Below, piece after piece: positions 13,089-13,089 of a DNA stretch of 13,089 bases. A model generated the notes under the pieces. The model ran no database searches, was not told where the DNA came from, and saw nothing but the letters and a program-made list of their open reading frames with translations. The DNA is from an uncultured archaeon (lineage in GTDB: Archaea > Thermoproteota > Nitrososphaeria > Nitrososphaerales > CALBXV01), in assembly GCA_937890045.1 (NCBI GenBank), contig CALBXV010000060.1, positions 1 to 13,089 on the forward strand. The letters are read 5' to 3'. The position numbers were made by a program, and so were the translations under genes. Each line of letters begins with the position of its first letter. The stretch's first letter is position 1.

Positions 13089-13089
13089 A

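Noticed and set aside
1..13089. CRISPR arrays, insertion sequences, rRNA.
   Set aside because: No regularly spaced short repeats, no transposase frame with terminal inverted repeats, and no rRNA-like stretch were seen.

Overview
The window looks like part of a marine, T4-like (myovirus) phage genome, probably infecting a cyanobacterium, SAR11 or a similar host. This is inferred from very AT-rich DNA, dense packing with start/stop overlaps, and every gene lying on the minus strand. Further pointers are a phage-style short thioredoxin, a thermonuclease-like nuclease, a MoxR/CobS-type AAA+ ATPase, a tiny basic protein ending in KKYRGQGKR, a tRNA gene, and an island of sugar- and protein-modifying enzymes. 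No capsid, tail or replication hallmark gene is present, so the phage assignment rests on gene content and style only.

Transcription runs right to left. At the right end are the C-terminus of an unidentified gene (13017-13088), a tRNA-Thr(UGU) (12940-13012) and a strong sigma70-like promoter. That promoter lies in a 55-bp sequence repeated exactly 955 bp further left. The right copy drives two unidentified genes (12466-12864, 11960-12469). The left copy, whose -35 box overlaps the stop codon of 11960-12469, drives the AAA+ ATPase (10721-11887). Two terminator-type hairpins (about 10523-10558 and 10637-10680) flank a structured intergenic stretch. Beyond it lie a putative zinc-binding protein (9665-10504), an unidentified small protein (9352-9660), a nuclease with an inserted EF-hand-like loop (8818-9315), a thioredoxin (8576-8821) and a 53-aa basic protein (8414-8575).

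From 8433 leftward the window is a tightly coupled, very AT-rich enzyme island: GT32-type glycosyltransferase, tubulin-tyrosine-ligase-like ligase, SET-domain protein, a protein with two Hint (intein-like) modules, a fucosyltransferase-like enzyme with an HVRRGD motif, two tandem aspartyl/asparaginyl-hydroxylase-like oxygenases, a RimK-like ATP-grasp ligase and a tryptophan-halogenase-family flavoenzyme. The last gene (1-115) is the start of a small, possibly membrane, protein.

Most island genes overlap by ATGA or 16-20 nt, so they are probably translated as one unit. Halogenation, hydroxylation, glycosylation, lysine methylation, two ligation chemistries and an autoprocessing-type protein together suggest a phage pathway that decorates a peptide or protein, either a virion component or a secreted peptide. 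No single family in it is new; the combination is the noteworthy part. The pathway and its substrate are inference.
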